9,850 bases of DNA from Sphingomonas sp. (GTDB lineage: Bacteria; Pseudomonadota; Alphaproteobacteria; Sphingomonadales; Sphingomonadaceae): contig JAJNQF010000255.1 of assembly GCA_021154945.1 (NCBI GenBank), positions 1 through 9,850 of the forward strand, in the 5' to 3' direction. A program made the position numbers and the translations under genes. Below, piece after piece: positions 1-7,115 of this stretch (positions within the stretch are counted from its first letter, which is position 1; every line of letters starts with the position of its first letter). The notes below the pieces were generated by a model, which did no database searches, was not told where the DNA came from, and worked only from the letters and a program-made list of their open reading frames with translations.

Positions 1-630
1 CACCACCGAGCCATCGGTCTCCGTCCCGATCGCCGCCGCTGCGAAGCTCGCCGCGATCGCCGCTCCGGCTCCGCTCGACGATCCGCACGCGGTCCGGTCG
101 AGCGCGTAGGGGTTGCGGACCAAGCCGCCGACCGCGCTCCAGCCGCTCATCGACCGGGTCGAGCGGATGTTCGCCCACTCGCTGAGATTGGTCTTCCCCA
201 GGATCACCGCCCCCGCCGCGCGGAGCTGCGCGACCACGGGCGCGTCGCGGCGGGTCAGATTGTTTTTCAGCGCGAGACTGCCCGCGGTGGTCGGCATGGG
301 GTCGGCGGTCTCGACATTGTCCTTGATCAGCACCGGCACGCCGTGGAGCGGACCGCGTATGCGCCCGGCCTTGCGTTCGGCATCGAGCGCCTTCGCCTGC
401 GCGAGTGCATCTGGGTTGAGCGCGATCACGCTGCGCAAGGTCGGCCCGGTTCGGTCCATCGCCGCGATTCGCGCGAGATAGGCGCGGACGAGATCGACGC
501 TGCTCGCCTTGCCTGACGCCATCATCGCCTGGAGCTGGTCGATCGACTGCTCCTCGACCGCGACGGTCTTCGCCTCCGCCAACGCAGGAAGCGCGGTCGC
601 GAGCAACAGCCCGATGATAAACTTGCGCAT
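1..630 (-). CDS. Exported amidase (amidase signature family), C-terminus beyond the window
   Basis: The first 210 residues of an amidase-signature hydrolase are visible; the gene runs off the left edge. The start at 630 is supported by an AAAGGGGAAT ribosome-binding site about 7 bases upstream. The protein opens with a typical signal peptide (MRKFIIGLLLATALPALA, cleavage near residue 18), so it probably works in the periplasm or is secreted. The Ser-cisSer-Lys catalytic triad is complete in the visible part: Lys103 in LIKDN, the cis-Ser in the GSSSGAGA loop (about Ser185), and the probable nucleophile Ser208 in GTETDGS. The family hydrolyses carboxylic amides; signal-peptide members of about 500 residues are common in sphingomonads, but the substrate cannot be told. 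It is related to GatA by fold only, and the signal peptide argues against a tRNA amidotransferase role. It is divergent from the metallo-hydrolase gene across a 108-bp gap. Confidence 0.92.
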   Translation of the reverse strand, partial: MRKFIIGLLLATALPALAEAKTVAVEEQSIDQLQAMMASGKASSVDLVRAYLARIAAMDRTGPTLRSVIALNPDALAQAKALDAERKAGRIRGPLHGVPVLIKDNVETADPMPTTAGSLALKNNLTRRDAPVVAQLRAAGAVILGKTNLSEWANIRSTRSMSGWSAVGGLVRNPYALDRTACGSSSGAGAAIAASFAAAAIGTETDGSVV

Positions 631-738
631 TTTCCGATTCCCCTTTGACGGAAGGCTATCGGGGTTGTGCATCCGCGCCAAGCGGTCTGAACGATGCTCG
701 GCACGATGCGTTGGACCAGCAACGGATAGGGGAACGGC

Positions 739-1911
739 GTGCGTCAGGTGTTGAAGGTCGTCGGAGGCATCGTGCTGCTGGCGATCGTGGTTCTGGCGCT
801 GGCGGTGGCGATCGTCCCGCGCTTCCTCGACCGCATCTATTACCGCGGGCCGACTAGTGCCCATTTCGACGGCGAGCGCTTCGCCAATCCCGACAACGAC
901 GCCGATACGCAGCAGATCCAGCCCGCCGGTGGTGGGCGCGCGGGCTTTTTCTGGCGCTATTTCACCGCCAGCGATGGCCGACCCACGTGGCCGAAGACGG
1001 TCGCGGTCAACCGCATTCCCCCGCCCGCACGCGTCGAGGGCGACCGGATGATCGTGACGTGGATCGGCCATGCGAGTGTGCTGGTCCAGACGCAGGGGCT
1101 CAACATCCTCACCGATCCGGTCTGGGCGGAGACGGCAGGGCCGCTCGGCGCAGGGCCGCGTCGCGTCGCCGAGCCGGGGATCGCGTTCGATGCGCTGCCA
1201 AAAATCGATCTCGTGCTGGTCAGCCACAATCATTACGACCATCTCGACAAGGTGACGCTGCAACGCCTCTGGCAGCGCGATCGGCCGCGGATCGTCACCA
1301 GTCTGGGCAATGACAGCGTGATCGGCCAGACCGGGGCGGCGGCGACCGCGCTCGACTGGGGGCAGCGGGTGGCGATCAAGCCGGGTGTCGCCGTAACGGT
1401 GACGCGCAACCATCATTGGGGCAGCCGTTGGTTTACCGATCGCAACCGCGCCTTGTGGTCGAGCTTCGTCGTGACGCTGCCGGGTGGGAATGTGTTCTTT
1501 GCAGGCGATACCGGGATGGGCGACGGTCAGTGGCCGGTCGAGGCGGCGGCGCTGGGGCCGATCCGGCTGGCGCTGATCCCGATCGGTGCGTTCCGGTTCG
1601 TCGATGGGCAGATGGAGTCGGGCAGCCATATCGGGCCGGTCGATGCGGTCGAAGTGTATCGGCGGCTGGGCGCGGCGCACGCGATTCCGATCCACTGGGG
1701 GACGTTCCGGTTGTCGTTCGAGGGGTATGACACGCCGCCGAAACTGCTGGCGGCGGCGATGCGGTGTACGGGGCAGAGCGGGTTTGCGCCGGTGGCGATC
1801 GGGCGGCCGGTCGAGGTTGCGGGGTATGTAAAGCCGGCGGCGACTGCGCCTATGGCGAGAGCGACGTTGCTCAAGTGTCTCGATACGCCGCAGGTTCGTG
1901 CGTTGCGGTAG
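739..1911 (+). CDS. Membrane-anchored MBL-fold metallo-hydrolase (NAPE-PLD/UlaG-like)
   Basis: A 390-residue metallo-beta-lactamase-fold hydrolase. The GTG start at 739 is chosen because GGGGAA lies 5-6 bases upstream and the reading begins directly with a hydrophobic segment (residues 4-26), a single N-terminal anchor or uncleaved signal. The metal-binding set of the NAPE-PLD-like branch is complete: HNHYDHLD (His163, His165, Asp167, His168), NHHWGSR (His225/226), FAGDTG (Asp257) and PIHWGTF (His319). WIGHASVLVQ (from residue 108) followed by NILTDPVW is also typical. Two metal ions would sit in this site and catalyse a hydrolysis, phosphodiesterase-like in characterised relatives. The real substrate is unknown; N-acyl-phosphatidylethanolamine is only the mammalian precedent. 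The membrane anchor suggests action at the periplasmic face. The gene is convergent with the VOC gene downstream. Confidence 0.9.
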   Translation: MRQVLKVVGGIVLLAIVVLALAVAIVPRFLDRIYYRGPTSAHFDGERFANPDNDADTQQIQPAGGGRAGFFWRYFTASDGRPTWPKTVAVNRIPPPARVEGDRMIVTWIGHASVLVQTQGLNILTDPVWAETAGPLGAGPRRVAEPGIAFDALPKIDLVLVSHNHYDHLDKVTLQRLWQRDRPRIVTSLGNDSVIGQTGAAATALDWGQRVAIKPGVAVTVTRNHHWGSRWFTDRNRALWSSFVVTLPGGNVFFAGDTGMGDGQWPVEAAALGPIRLALIPIGAFRFVDGQMESGSHIGPVDAVEVYRRLGAAHAIPIHWGTFRLSFEGYDTPPKLLAAAMRCTGQSGFAPVAIGRPVEVAGYVKPAATAPMARATLLKCLDTPQVRALR

Positions 1912-1951
1912 ACCTCAGAGAAGCTGGCGCCTTCGCTGCAATGGCAAACAC

Positions 1952-2057
1952 ACCACCCCGGCGAAGGCCGGGGCCCAATTGGGGAAGGCTGCTAATGGTG
2001 GACAGCCCCTCGTTACCGCCACCTTTCCAACTGGGCCCCAGCCTCCGCCGGGGTGGT
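1952..2057. repeat. Paired intergenic palindrome (31-nt inverted arms)
   Basis: Left arm 1952-1982 and right arm 2027-2057 are inverted copies matching at 28 of 31 positions (left arm begins ACCACCCCGGCGAAGGCCGG). Homology continues a little inward (GGGGAAGG against CCTTTCC). The 44-bp centre is not repeated. It fills most of the gap between the convergent metallo-hydrolase and VOC genes, so a transcript from either side would form a long hairpin there. This could serve as a bidirectional transcription end or mRNA stabiliser, although there is no U-run. Elements of this type are dispersed between genes in sphingomonads. Confidence 0.75.
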
Positions 2058-2080
2058 ATCTCCCTCAATCGTGCCCGCCC

Positions 2081-2467
2081 TCACCCCATCTTGAATACGC
2101 AGAGCTTGTTGCCGTCTGGATCGCGGAAATAGGCGCCGTAAAAGCCCATCTGCTCGGGACCGCGCGAGCCCGGTGCGCCCTCGTCTGCGCCGCCGAGTTC
2201 GATCGCCTTGGCGTAGACCTGATCGACCTGCTCGCGCGAGTCGGCCGACAGGGCGACCATCGTTCCGTTGCCGGCGGTCGCGTCCTGTCCGTCATACGGC
2301 TTGCCGATCGCCAGCATCGGCTTCCCTGCGCCGGCGCCGTAGAAGGTCAGCTTCCGATCGTCGGGCATCTGCATGAGCCGCTTGCCGCCAGCTGTCGCCA
2401 GCAGCGCGTCGTAGAACGCCAGCGCCGAGTCGATGTCGTTGGTGCCGAGCGTCGCGTAACCGATCAT
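2081..2467 (-). CDS. VOC (vicinal oxygen chelate / glyoxalase-fold) family protein
   Basis: A 128-residue protein of the glyoxalase/bleomycin-resistance fold. The open frame extends upstream to 2521, but the start at 2467 is preferred: AGAGGAGA lies about 6 bases before that ATG, and the protein then begins with the family start MIGYATLGTNDIDSALAFYD. The C-terminal signature FYGAYFRDPDGNKLCVF is clear. The usual metal ligands look absent: Tyr occupies the position of the first His, and Cys/Val follow DGNKL where a Glu is normal. Metal-dependent glyoxalase I chemistry is therefore unlikely, and it may be a binding protein or have another activity. It lies 165 bp downstream of fpr on the same strand, with a double palindrome between them, so co-transcription is possible but unproven. 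Confidence 0.85.
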   Translation of the reverse strand: MIGYATLGTNDIDSALAFYDALLATAGGKRLMQMPDDRKLTFYGAGAGKPMLAIGKPYDGQDATAGNGTMVALSADSREQVDQVYAKAIELGGADEGAPGSRGPEQMGFYGAYFRDPDGNKLCVFKMG

Positions 2468-2529
2468 GGGTCTCTCCTCTTTGTTTGAGGCGAGTATCTG
2501 TGGGTTGAGCGGGAGAGGCAACTAGCTGC

Positions 2530-2614
2530 TCCCCCGCCTTCGCGGGGGTCCAGGCCCGAACTCTCCCGGCATTCGACGCTACCGTAATCCCTGGGCCCCC
2601 GCGTTCGCGGGGGA
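2530..2614. repeat. Two GC-rich palindromes in inverted orientation
   Basis: Unit 1 (2530-2554) contains the stem CCCCCGC-CTTC-GCGGGGG. Unit 2 (2590-2614) contains CCCCCGCG-TT-CGCGGGGG. Reverse-complementing unit 2 gives a sequence matching unit 1 at 21 of 25 positions, including the trailing CCAGG, so they are inverted copies of one REP-like unit 35 bp apart. They lie between the fpr stop and the VOC gene. No U-run follows either stem on the minus strand, so these are not classical terminators. A role in mRNA 3'-end protection is conceivable but is inference. Confidence 0.75.
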
Positions 2615-2632
2615 ACACAAACCTTAGGGCCG

Positions 2633-3463
2633 TCAGCCGACGAACGCGCGCTCGATCACGAACGTACCCGGCTTCGAATTCGCCCCCTCCTCGAAGCCGT
2701 TCGCCTCGAGCATCACTGCGAATTCCTTGATCATCTCGGTCGAGCCGCAAAGCATCGCACGATCGGTCTCGGGGTTGAGCTTCTGCTCGCCGCGCACCGG
2801 ATGGCCGAACAGCGACGCATCCTCGATCAGCGCACCGATCCGGCGCGTGGTGCGGAACGGCTCGCGCGTCACCGTCGGGATATAGTGAAACTGCGTCTGC
2901 GCTTCTTCCGCGATCAGCGGGTCGTCCGCCAGCAACGCGACCATCTCGTCGTGATAGGCGAGGTCGCTCACGCGCCGCACGCTGTGCACGACGATCACCT
3001 GCTCATACGCCGCGTAGACGTCGGGATCGCGCATCAGGCTGAGGAACGGCGCGAGGCCGGTGCCGGTCGAGAACATGAACAACCGCTTCCCCGGCAGCAG
3101 CGCGTCGAGCACCAGCGTGCCGGTCGGCTTCTTGCCGAGATACACTTCGTCGCCGGGCTGGATCAGCTGGAGCTTCGAGGTCAGCGGGCCGTCCTCGACC
3201 TTGATCGACAGGAACTCCAGCTCCTCCGAATAATGCGGGGACGCGATCGAATAGGCGCGCATGATCGGCTTGCCGCCCTCCTGGGGGAGGCCGATCATCA
3301 CGAACTCGCCCGAGCGGAAGCGGAAGGTCGAGGGCCGCTCGATCGCGAAGCTGAACAGGTGTTCGTTCCAGTGACGCACCCACAGTACCTTGGCGTTGAG
3401 GAACGCGGGCGTCTCGGGGATCAGCACGGGGGCGCGGCTTGCTTCGACGGTCGGGGCGGTCAT
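2633..3463 (-). CDS. fpr: Ferredoxin--NADP(+) reductase, bacterial type
   Basis: A 276-residue FAD flavoprotein that exchanges electrons between NADP(H) and ferredoxin or flavodoxin in the cytoplasm. The FAD-binding motif RAYSIAS is at residues 69-75. The NADP-binding region shows STGTGLAP (132-139), a VVHSVRRVSDLAY block (about 158-170) and the CGS motif at 239-241. The C-terminus ERAFVG matches the Rhodobacter/Azotobacter subclass, which ends beyond the aromatic residue. The length is about 15-20 residues above the usual 257, because of a hydrophilic N-terminal stretch before LNAKVLWVRHW. The start at 3463 has GAAGGAAT 6-7 bases upstream. In proteobacteria such reductases often belong to oxidative-stress or Fe-S supply pathways; nothing here shows which ferredoxin it serves. 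It is divergent from uvrB across 363 bp. Confidence 0.95.
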   Translation of the reverse strand: MTAPTVEASRAPVLIPETPAFLNAKVLWVRHWNEHLFSFAIERPSTFRFRSGEFVMIGLPQEGGKPIMRAYSIASPHYSEELEFLSIKVEDGPLTSKLQLIQPGDEVYLGKKPTGTLVLDALLPGKRLFMFSTGTGLAPFLSLMRDPDVYAAYEQVIVVHSVRRVSDLAYHDEMVALLADDPLIAEEAQTQFHYIPTVTREPFRTTRRIGALIEDASLFGHPVRGEQKLNPETDRAMLCGSTEMIKEFAVMLEANGFEEGANSKPGTFVIERAFVG

Positions 3464-3610
3464 GCGTCTATTCCTTCGGCCGCGCAGAATCGCGCTGGCG
3501 GGTCAATGCTTGCGAAACGGTCGCAGTATTGGCGTGCGTGCGGTGGGTCAACAACAGCTAAACTTGGCCTGACACAAACAGCGCCAAGCCCACGACAGTC
3601 GGCCTTAAGA

Positions 3611-3736
3611 AATCCTCCCCCGCCAGGGGGAGGTGGCGCCGAAGGCGTCGGAGGGGGAGGACACGCGACAGCCGTTGCGCCTGCCTCCCCCTCCGTCTGG
3701 CAAGTGCCAGCCACCTCCCCCTGGCGGGGGAGGATT
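3611..3736. repeat. Composite palindromic element with perfect 27-nt terminal arms
   Basis: Outer arms 3611-3637 and 3710-3736 are perfect inverted copies over 27 nt (AATCCTCCCCCGCCAGGGGG plus seven more). A second inner pair, CGGAGGGGGAGG (3649-3660) and its complement (3684-3695), is perfect over 12 nt. The element is therefore a near-continuous 126-bp foldback. The outer arm contains its own small palindrome (CCTCCCCCGCCAGGGGGAGG). No ORF lies inside. It looks like a non-coding, miniature dispersed element. It sits in the fpr/uvrB divergent region, 53 bp before the proposed uvrB -35 box. Confidence 0.8.
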
Positions 3737-3789
3737 CTTTGAAGGTCGAACCGCCTTGCGCCGCCTCCTCCGCGGAAGAACGCTAGCCG

Positions 3790-3826
3790 TTGCCGACTCG
3801 CCGTCTGTTCCCCATATTCTCCCTCA
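3790..3826 (+). promoter_or_regulatory. Probable uvrB promoter giving a leaderless transcript
   Basis: TTGCCG (3790-3795) and CATATT (3813-3818) are separated by 17 bp and each match 4 of 6 bases of the housekeeping consensus. Transcription would start about 7 bases after the -10 box, at 3825-3827, which is the uvrB ATG itself. In keeping with that, no ribosome-binding site is visible in the bases before the ATG (ATTCTCCCTCA). This is a sequence-only prediction. Confidence 0.45.
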
Positions 3827-6025
3827 ATGGCCATTCAGATCCGCACCAGCCTCGCCGAGCCCGAAACCGGCGACACCTTCGTGCCCCACCGCCCGACCGC
3901 GCGCCCCGACAAGGTCGAGGGCGGCAAGCGGTTCAAGCTCGTCAGCGAATACGAACCCGCCGGCGACCAGCCTACCGCGATCGCCGAACTGGTCTCAGCG
4001 ATCGCCGACGGGGAGAAGGACCAGGTGCTGCTCGGCGTCACCGGCTCGGGCAAGACCTTCACGATGGCCAGCGTCATCAACCGCGTCCAACGCCCTGCGC
4101 TGATCCTCGCGCCCAACAAGATCTTGGCCGCGCAGCTGTACGGCGAGATGAAGTCGTTCTTCCCCGAAAACGCGGTCGAATATTTCGTCAGCTATTACGA
4201 TTATTACCAGCCCGAGGCGTATGTCGCGCGCTCCGACACGTACATCGAGAAGGAATCGTCGACCAACGAGTCGATCGACCGGATGCGCCATTCCGCTACC
4301 CGCGCGCTGCTCGAACGCGACGACGTGATCATCGTCGCGTCGGTGTCGTGCCTGTACGGCATCGGCTCGGTCGAGACCTACTCCGCAATGATCTTCGACC
4401 TCAAAAAGGGTACGACGGTCGACCAGCGCGAGATCGTGCGGAAGCTCGTCGAACTCCAGTACAAGCGCAACGACGCGGCGTTCCAGCGCGGCAATTTCCG
4501 CGTGAAGGGCGACACGCTCGAGATCTTCCCGTCGCATTACGAGGACAGCGCGTGGCGCATCTCGTTCTTCGGCGACGATATCGAGGAGATTACCGAATTC
4601 GACCCGCTGACCGGCAAGAAGGTCGCGTCGCTGAACTCGGTGCGCGTCTATGCGAACTCGCATTACGTGACCCCCGGCCCCACGCTGAAACAGGCGGGCG
4701 AGGCGATCAAGCACGAGCTGGCCGAGCGGCTGAAGGAGCTGGTGCTGGAGGGCAAGTTGCTGGAAGCCCAGCGTCTCGAGCAGCGCACCAACTTCGATCT
4801 CGAGATGATCGCGGCGACCGGCTCCTGCGCGGGGATCGAGAATTACTCTCGCTTCCTCACCGGCCGCATGCCGGGCGAGCCGCCTCCCACGCTGTTCGAA
4901 TATCTGCCCGACAACGCATTGCTGTTCGTCGACGAGAGTCACGTCACGATCGGCCAGATCAACGGCATGTCGCGCGGCGATCACCGTCGCAAACTGACGC
5001 TGGCCGAATATGGCTTCCGCCTGCCGAGCGCGATCGACAACCGCCCGCTGCGCTTCAACGAATGGGACGCGATGCGGCCGCCGACCACCTATGTCTCGGC
5101 GACGCCGGGCAGCTGGGAGATGGAGCAGACCGGCGGCGTGTTCGCCGAACAGGTCATCCGCCCGACCGGGCTGATCGATCCGCCCGTCGAGATCAAGCCG
5201 GTCGAGGAACAGGTCCAGGACCTGATCGTCGAGGTCGGCAAGACCACGGCGCTCGGCTACCGCACGCTCGTCACCACGCTCACCAAACGGATGGCGGAGG
5301 ACCTGACCGAATATATGCATGAGGCGGGAATCAAGGTCCGCTACATGCACAGTGACGTCGAGACGCTGGAGCGTATCGAACTGATCCGCGACTTGCGGCT
5401 GGGCGTGTACGACGTGCTGATCGGCATCAACCTGTTGCGCGAGGGGCTCGATATACCCGAATGCGGGCTGGTCGCGATCCTCGATGCGGACAAGGAGGGC
5501 TTCCTGCGCTCCGAAACGTCGCTGATCCAGACGATCGGCCGTGCGGCACGCAACGTCGACGGTCGCGTGATCCTCTACGCCGACCGCGTCACCGGATCGA
5601 TGGAGCGGGCGATGAACGAAACCGCGCGCCGCCGCGAGAAGCAGGTCGCGTACAACACCGAACACGGCATCACCCCGACGACGATCCGCCGCAACATCGG
5701 TGACATCATCGCGCACGTGGCGAGCCAGGATCAGGTGACGATCCCGATCGACGAGGACCGTCCGCACATGGTCGGCCACAACCTGCGCGCGTACATCGAG
5801 GATCTCGAAAAGCAGATGCGCAAGGCCGCGAGCGATCTGGAGTTCGAGACCGCCGGGCGTCTGCGCGACGAGATCCGCCAGCTGGAGAACGAGGAACTGG
5901 GCCTACCGGTCGACCAGCAGAAGGCGCCAGTCATGGGGCGTTCGAACGAAGGCAAGCCGGGCACGCGGAAGACGCGTTACGGGAAGAGCCAAAAGATGCG
6001 AATGGGAGGCTCGCGGTCGCGGTGA
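3827..6025 (+). CDS. uvrB: UvrABC nucleotide excision repair system, subunit B
   Basis: A 732-residue UvrB, the damage-verification helicase-like subunit that is loaded by UvrA and recruits UvrC. Walker A GVTGSGKT is at residues 70-77. The DNA-clamping beta-hairpin region YFVSYYDYYQPEAYV is at 119-133. The DESH Walker B motif starts at residue 369, and helicase motif VI QTIGRAARN is at 568-576. The C-terminal UVR domain (IEDLEKQMRKAASDLEFETA, from about residue 657) contacts UvrC. It is longer than E. coli UvrB (673) because of an N-terminal extension of about 20 residues and a basic Gly/Arg/Lys/Ser tail after residue about 700; both look usual for sphingomonads. The ATG at 3827 lacks a ribosome-binding site, consistent with leaderless translation. 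All catalytic motifs are intact. Confidence 0.98.
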   Translation: MAIQIRTSLAEPETGDTFVPHRPTARPDKVEGGKRFKLVSEYEPAGDQPTAIAELVSAIADGEKDQVLLGVTGSGKTFTMASVINRVQRPALILAPNKILAAQLYGEMKSFFPENAVEYFVSYYDYYQPEAYVARSDTYIEKESSTNESIDRMRHSATRALLERDDVIIVASVSCLYGIGSVETYSAMIFDLKKGTTVDQREIVRKLVELQYKRNDAAFQRGNFRVKGDTLEIFPSHYEDSAWRISFFGDDIEEITEFDPLTGKKVASLNSVRVYANSHYVTPGPTLKQAGEAIKHELAERLKELVLEGKLLEAQRLEQRTNFDLEMIAATGSCAGIENYSRFLTGRMPGEPPPTLFEYLPDNALLFVDESHVTIGQINGMSRGDHRRKLTLAEYGFRLPSAIDNRPLRFNEWDAMRPPTTYVSATPGSWEMEQTGGVFAEQVIRPTGLIDPPVEIKPVEEQVQDLIVEVGKTTALGYRTLVTTLTKRMAEDLTEYMHEAGIKVRYMHSDVETLERIELIRDLRLGVYDVLIGINLLREGLDIPECGLVAILDADKEGFLRSETSLIQTIGRAARNVDGRVILYADRVTGSMERAMNETARRREKQVAYNTEHGITPTTIRRNIGDIIAHVASQDQVTIPIDEDRPHMVGHNLRAYIEDLEKQMRKAASDLEFETAGRLRDEIRQLENEELGLPVDQQKAPVMGRSNEGKPGTRKTRYGKSQKMRMGGSRSR

Positions 6026-6042
6026 TGTAATTCGCATTTATC

Positions 6043-6112
6043 CGTTTGACGAGTTTCCACGGGCGGCGGACGATAGTCTTTACGCTATGCCTAAACGGAA
6101 GCTCGTCGAATG
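6043..6112 (+). promoter_or_regulatory. Hairpin sequestering the hicA ribosome-binding site and start codon
   Basis: Bases 6043-6058 can pair without interruption with 6097-6112: 16 base pairs, 13 Watson-Crick and 3 G-U, enclosing a 38-nt loop. The right arm contains the likely Shine-Dalgarno GGAAG (6097-6101) and ends with the hicA ATG (6110-6112). The left arm starts 18 nt after the uvrB stop codon. An mRNA reading through from uvrB would fold this way and block hicA translation. A transcript starting at the internal promoter (start near 6081) lacks the left arm and would be translatable. The pairing is seen directly; the regulatory reading is inference. Confidence 0.5.
6046..6074 (+). promoter_or_regulatory. 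Possible hicAB promoter
   Basis: TTGACG (6046-6051, 5 of 6 consensus bases) is followed after 17 bp by GACGAT (6069-6074, 3 of 6). The start would be near 6081, leaving a short leader of about 29 nt before hicA. The -35 box lies inside the left arm of the 6043-6112 inverted repeat, which could also act as an operator half-site. The -10 match is weak. Confidence 0.3.
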
Positions 6113-6364
6113 ACCCGGATATCGAAACTATACGCGTGGTTGCTGGACAACCGAAGCGGCACATTGCCCTTCCGCGATTTCGAGCGGCTACTGGCAGCGT
6201 TCGGATTTCGACATGCCCGGACCATAGGCAGTCATCGGCAGTACGTTCACAAATCGGTCCCGAGACCCTTTCCTATCCAGCCATCTGGCAAGGACGCCAA
6301 GCGCTACCAAATCGACCAATTTCTTGATATGGTCGAAGAATATGATTTGAGTATCGACGAATGA
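6110..6364 (+). CDS. hicA: HicA-type toxin (predicted mRNA interferase)
   Basis: An 84-residue protein with the HicA double-stranded RNA-binding-like layout. FRDFERLLAAFGF (21-33) forms the first helix, and RTIGSHRQYVH (37-47) carries the presumed catalytic His42 in the family GSHxxY position. A basic strand PRPFPIQPSGKDAKRYQ leads into a C-terminal helix. HicA toxins cleave mRNA and tmRNA and are neutralised by HicB. A second His, usual in GSHH, is replaced by Arg43. The start at 6110 has only a modest GGAAG site. The gene ends in an ATGA overlap with the next gene, the usual toxin-first HicAB order. GC content is visibly lower than in the flanking genes, with rare codons such as ATA, which suggests horizontal acquisition. 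Confidence 0.82.
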   Translation: MTRISKLYAWLLDNRSGTLPFRDFERLLAAFGFRHARTIGSHRQYVHKSVPRPFPIQPSGKDAKRYQIDQFLDMVEEYDLSIDE

Positions 6365-6594
6365 GCGACCCGCGTTATCACATCAATGTATTCTGGTCGG
6401 CGGACGACGCCTGCTGGATAGCAGACGTGCCCGATCTTCGCCCTTGCTCGGCGCATGGCGACACGCCCGACGAAGCCATCTTGAATATTCGCGATGCGGT
6501 GACGGGATGGCTGGAAACTGCGCGGGAACACGGTTTTGATATCCCCGAGCCCCGGTATCGACCCGCGATATACGCAGCCAAATTTGCAGCTTGA
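6361..6594 (+). CDS. hicB: HicB-type antitoxin, short form
   Basis: A 77-residue protein with the partial RNase H-like HicB fold: YHINVFWSADDACWIADVPD (6-25), CSAHGDTPDEAI (29-40), then a helix with WLETAREHGFDIPEPRYRP. Its start overlaps the hicA stop by four bases (ATGA), so the two are translationally coupled. Family members bind and occlude HicA. Many HicB proteins carry a C-terminal ribbon-helix-helix or helix-turn-helix domain for autorepression. Here the protein ends just after the HicB core (AAKFAA), so no DNA-binding domain is visible and operator binding by this protein alone is doubtful. Base composition matches hicA and differs from the neighbours. Confidence 0.82.
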   Translation: MSDPRYHINVFWSADDACWIADVPDLRPCSAHGDTPDEAILNIRDAVTGWLETAREHGFDIPEPRYRPAIYAAKFAA

Positions 6595-6702
6595 GGCAAC
6601 CGGGCGCACATCTACAAGGGTCAGCTAACCGCATCCTTGAATGGCGTAGACACTTACGGACGTTTAAACGGATTTTTCTGGAAGGCCGAGCGAAAAGCTC
6701 AA

Positions 6703-6729
6703 CGCCGCGCGGCACGTGACCGCGCGGCG
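6703..6729 (-). terminator. Intrinsic terminator of the PRC-barrel gene
   Basis: CGCCGCGCGG (6703-6712) and CCGCGCGGCG (6720-6729) form a perfect 10-bp stem with a 7-nt loop. On the minus strand it follows the PRC-barrel stop by 8 bases and is followed by TTGAGCTTTT, a moderately U-rich tract. The convergent hicB gene ends 108 bp away, so the hairpin may also stop transcription from that side. Confidence 0.55.
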
Positions 6730-6737
6730 ATCGAAAT

Positions 6738-7115
6738 TTAGCCGACGACGAGGTCCTCGCTGCTCGACCCGTAATAGCTCGCCACGCGGTCGGCATAAGC
6801 CTGGTCGAAGACAGGTGCGTTGTTGGACCAGCTCGGACCGCCTTCGAGGACGCGCTTGTCGATCGTTACGACGTAGAGGTCGCGGACCGCGTCGAATTGG
6901 AGCAGCGCGAACGGCAGCGGGTAGAAGCTCTTGCCCATGCCGAGGAAGCCGCCGAGGCTGAGCACGGCGTGCGTGACGCGGCCGGTGCCCTTGTGGACCA
7001 TGAACGCGTGGACCGAGCCGACAGCGTCGCCGTCGCGGCTCTCGACTTTCATCGTGCCCGAGATGTTCGACTGGACGAGCAACTGGGTCGGGGTCTGGGC
7101 GGCGGTATCGGACAT
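6738..7115 (-). CDS. PRC-barrel domain-containing protein
   Basis: A 125-residue cytoplasmic protein made almost entirely of one PRC-barrel domain (about residues 13-90: SNISGTMKVESRDGDAVGSV, then ...VTHAVLSLGGFLGMGKSFYPLPF). It has a short C-terminal tail rich in Ser, Tyr and acidic residues. The frame is open upstream to 7235, but the start at 7115 is chosen because AGGAG lies 7 bases before this ATG. PRC-barrels occur in photosynthetic reaction centre H subunits, in RimM and in many small stand-alone proteins. The FLGMGKSFYPLPFALLQ segment is typical of the stand-alone proteobacterial type, often stress-linked, for which no biochemical role is established to my knowledge. The promoter region is shared with the divergent lipoprotein gene. 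Confidence 0.88.
   Translation of the reverse strand: MSDTAAQTPTQLLVQSNISGTMKVESRDGDAVGSVHAFMVHKGTGRVTHAVLSLGGFLGMGKSFYPLPFALLQFDAVRDLYVVTIDKRVLEGGPSWSNNAPVFDQAYADRVASYYGSSSEDLVVG

Noticed and set aside
2530..2614. GC-rich stems after fpr as intrinsic terminators.
   Set aside because: No U-run follows either stem on the minus strand; the two units are better explained as inverted repeat copies.
3807..3821. Possible LexA (GTTC-N7-GTTC) box before uvrB.
   Set aside because: The second half is TCTC, matching only 2 of 4 bases, which is not enough to claim SOS control.
3995..5779. 594-codon open frame on the minus strand, and a 510-codon plus-strand frame, inside uvrB.
   Set aside because: Both are shadows of the GC-rich uvrB frame, with biased Arg/Asp/Ala/His composition and no recognisable domain.
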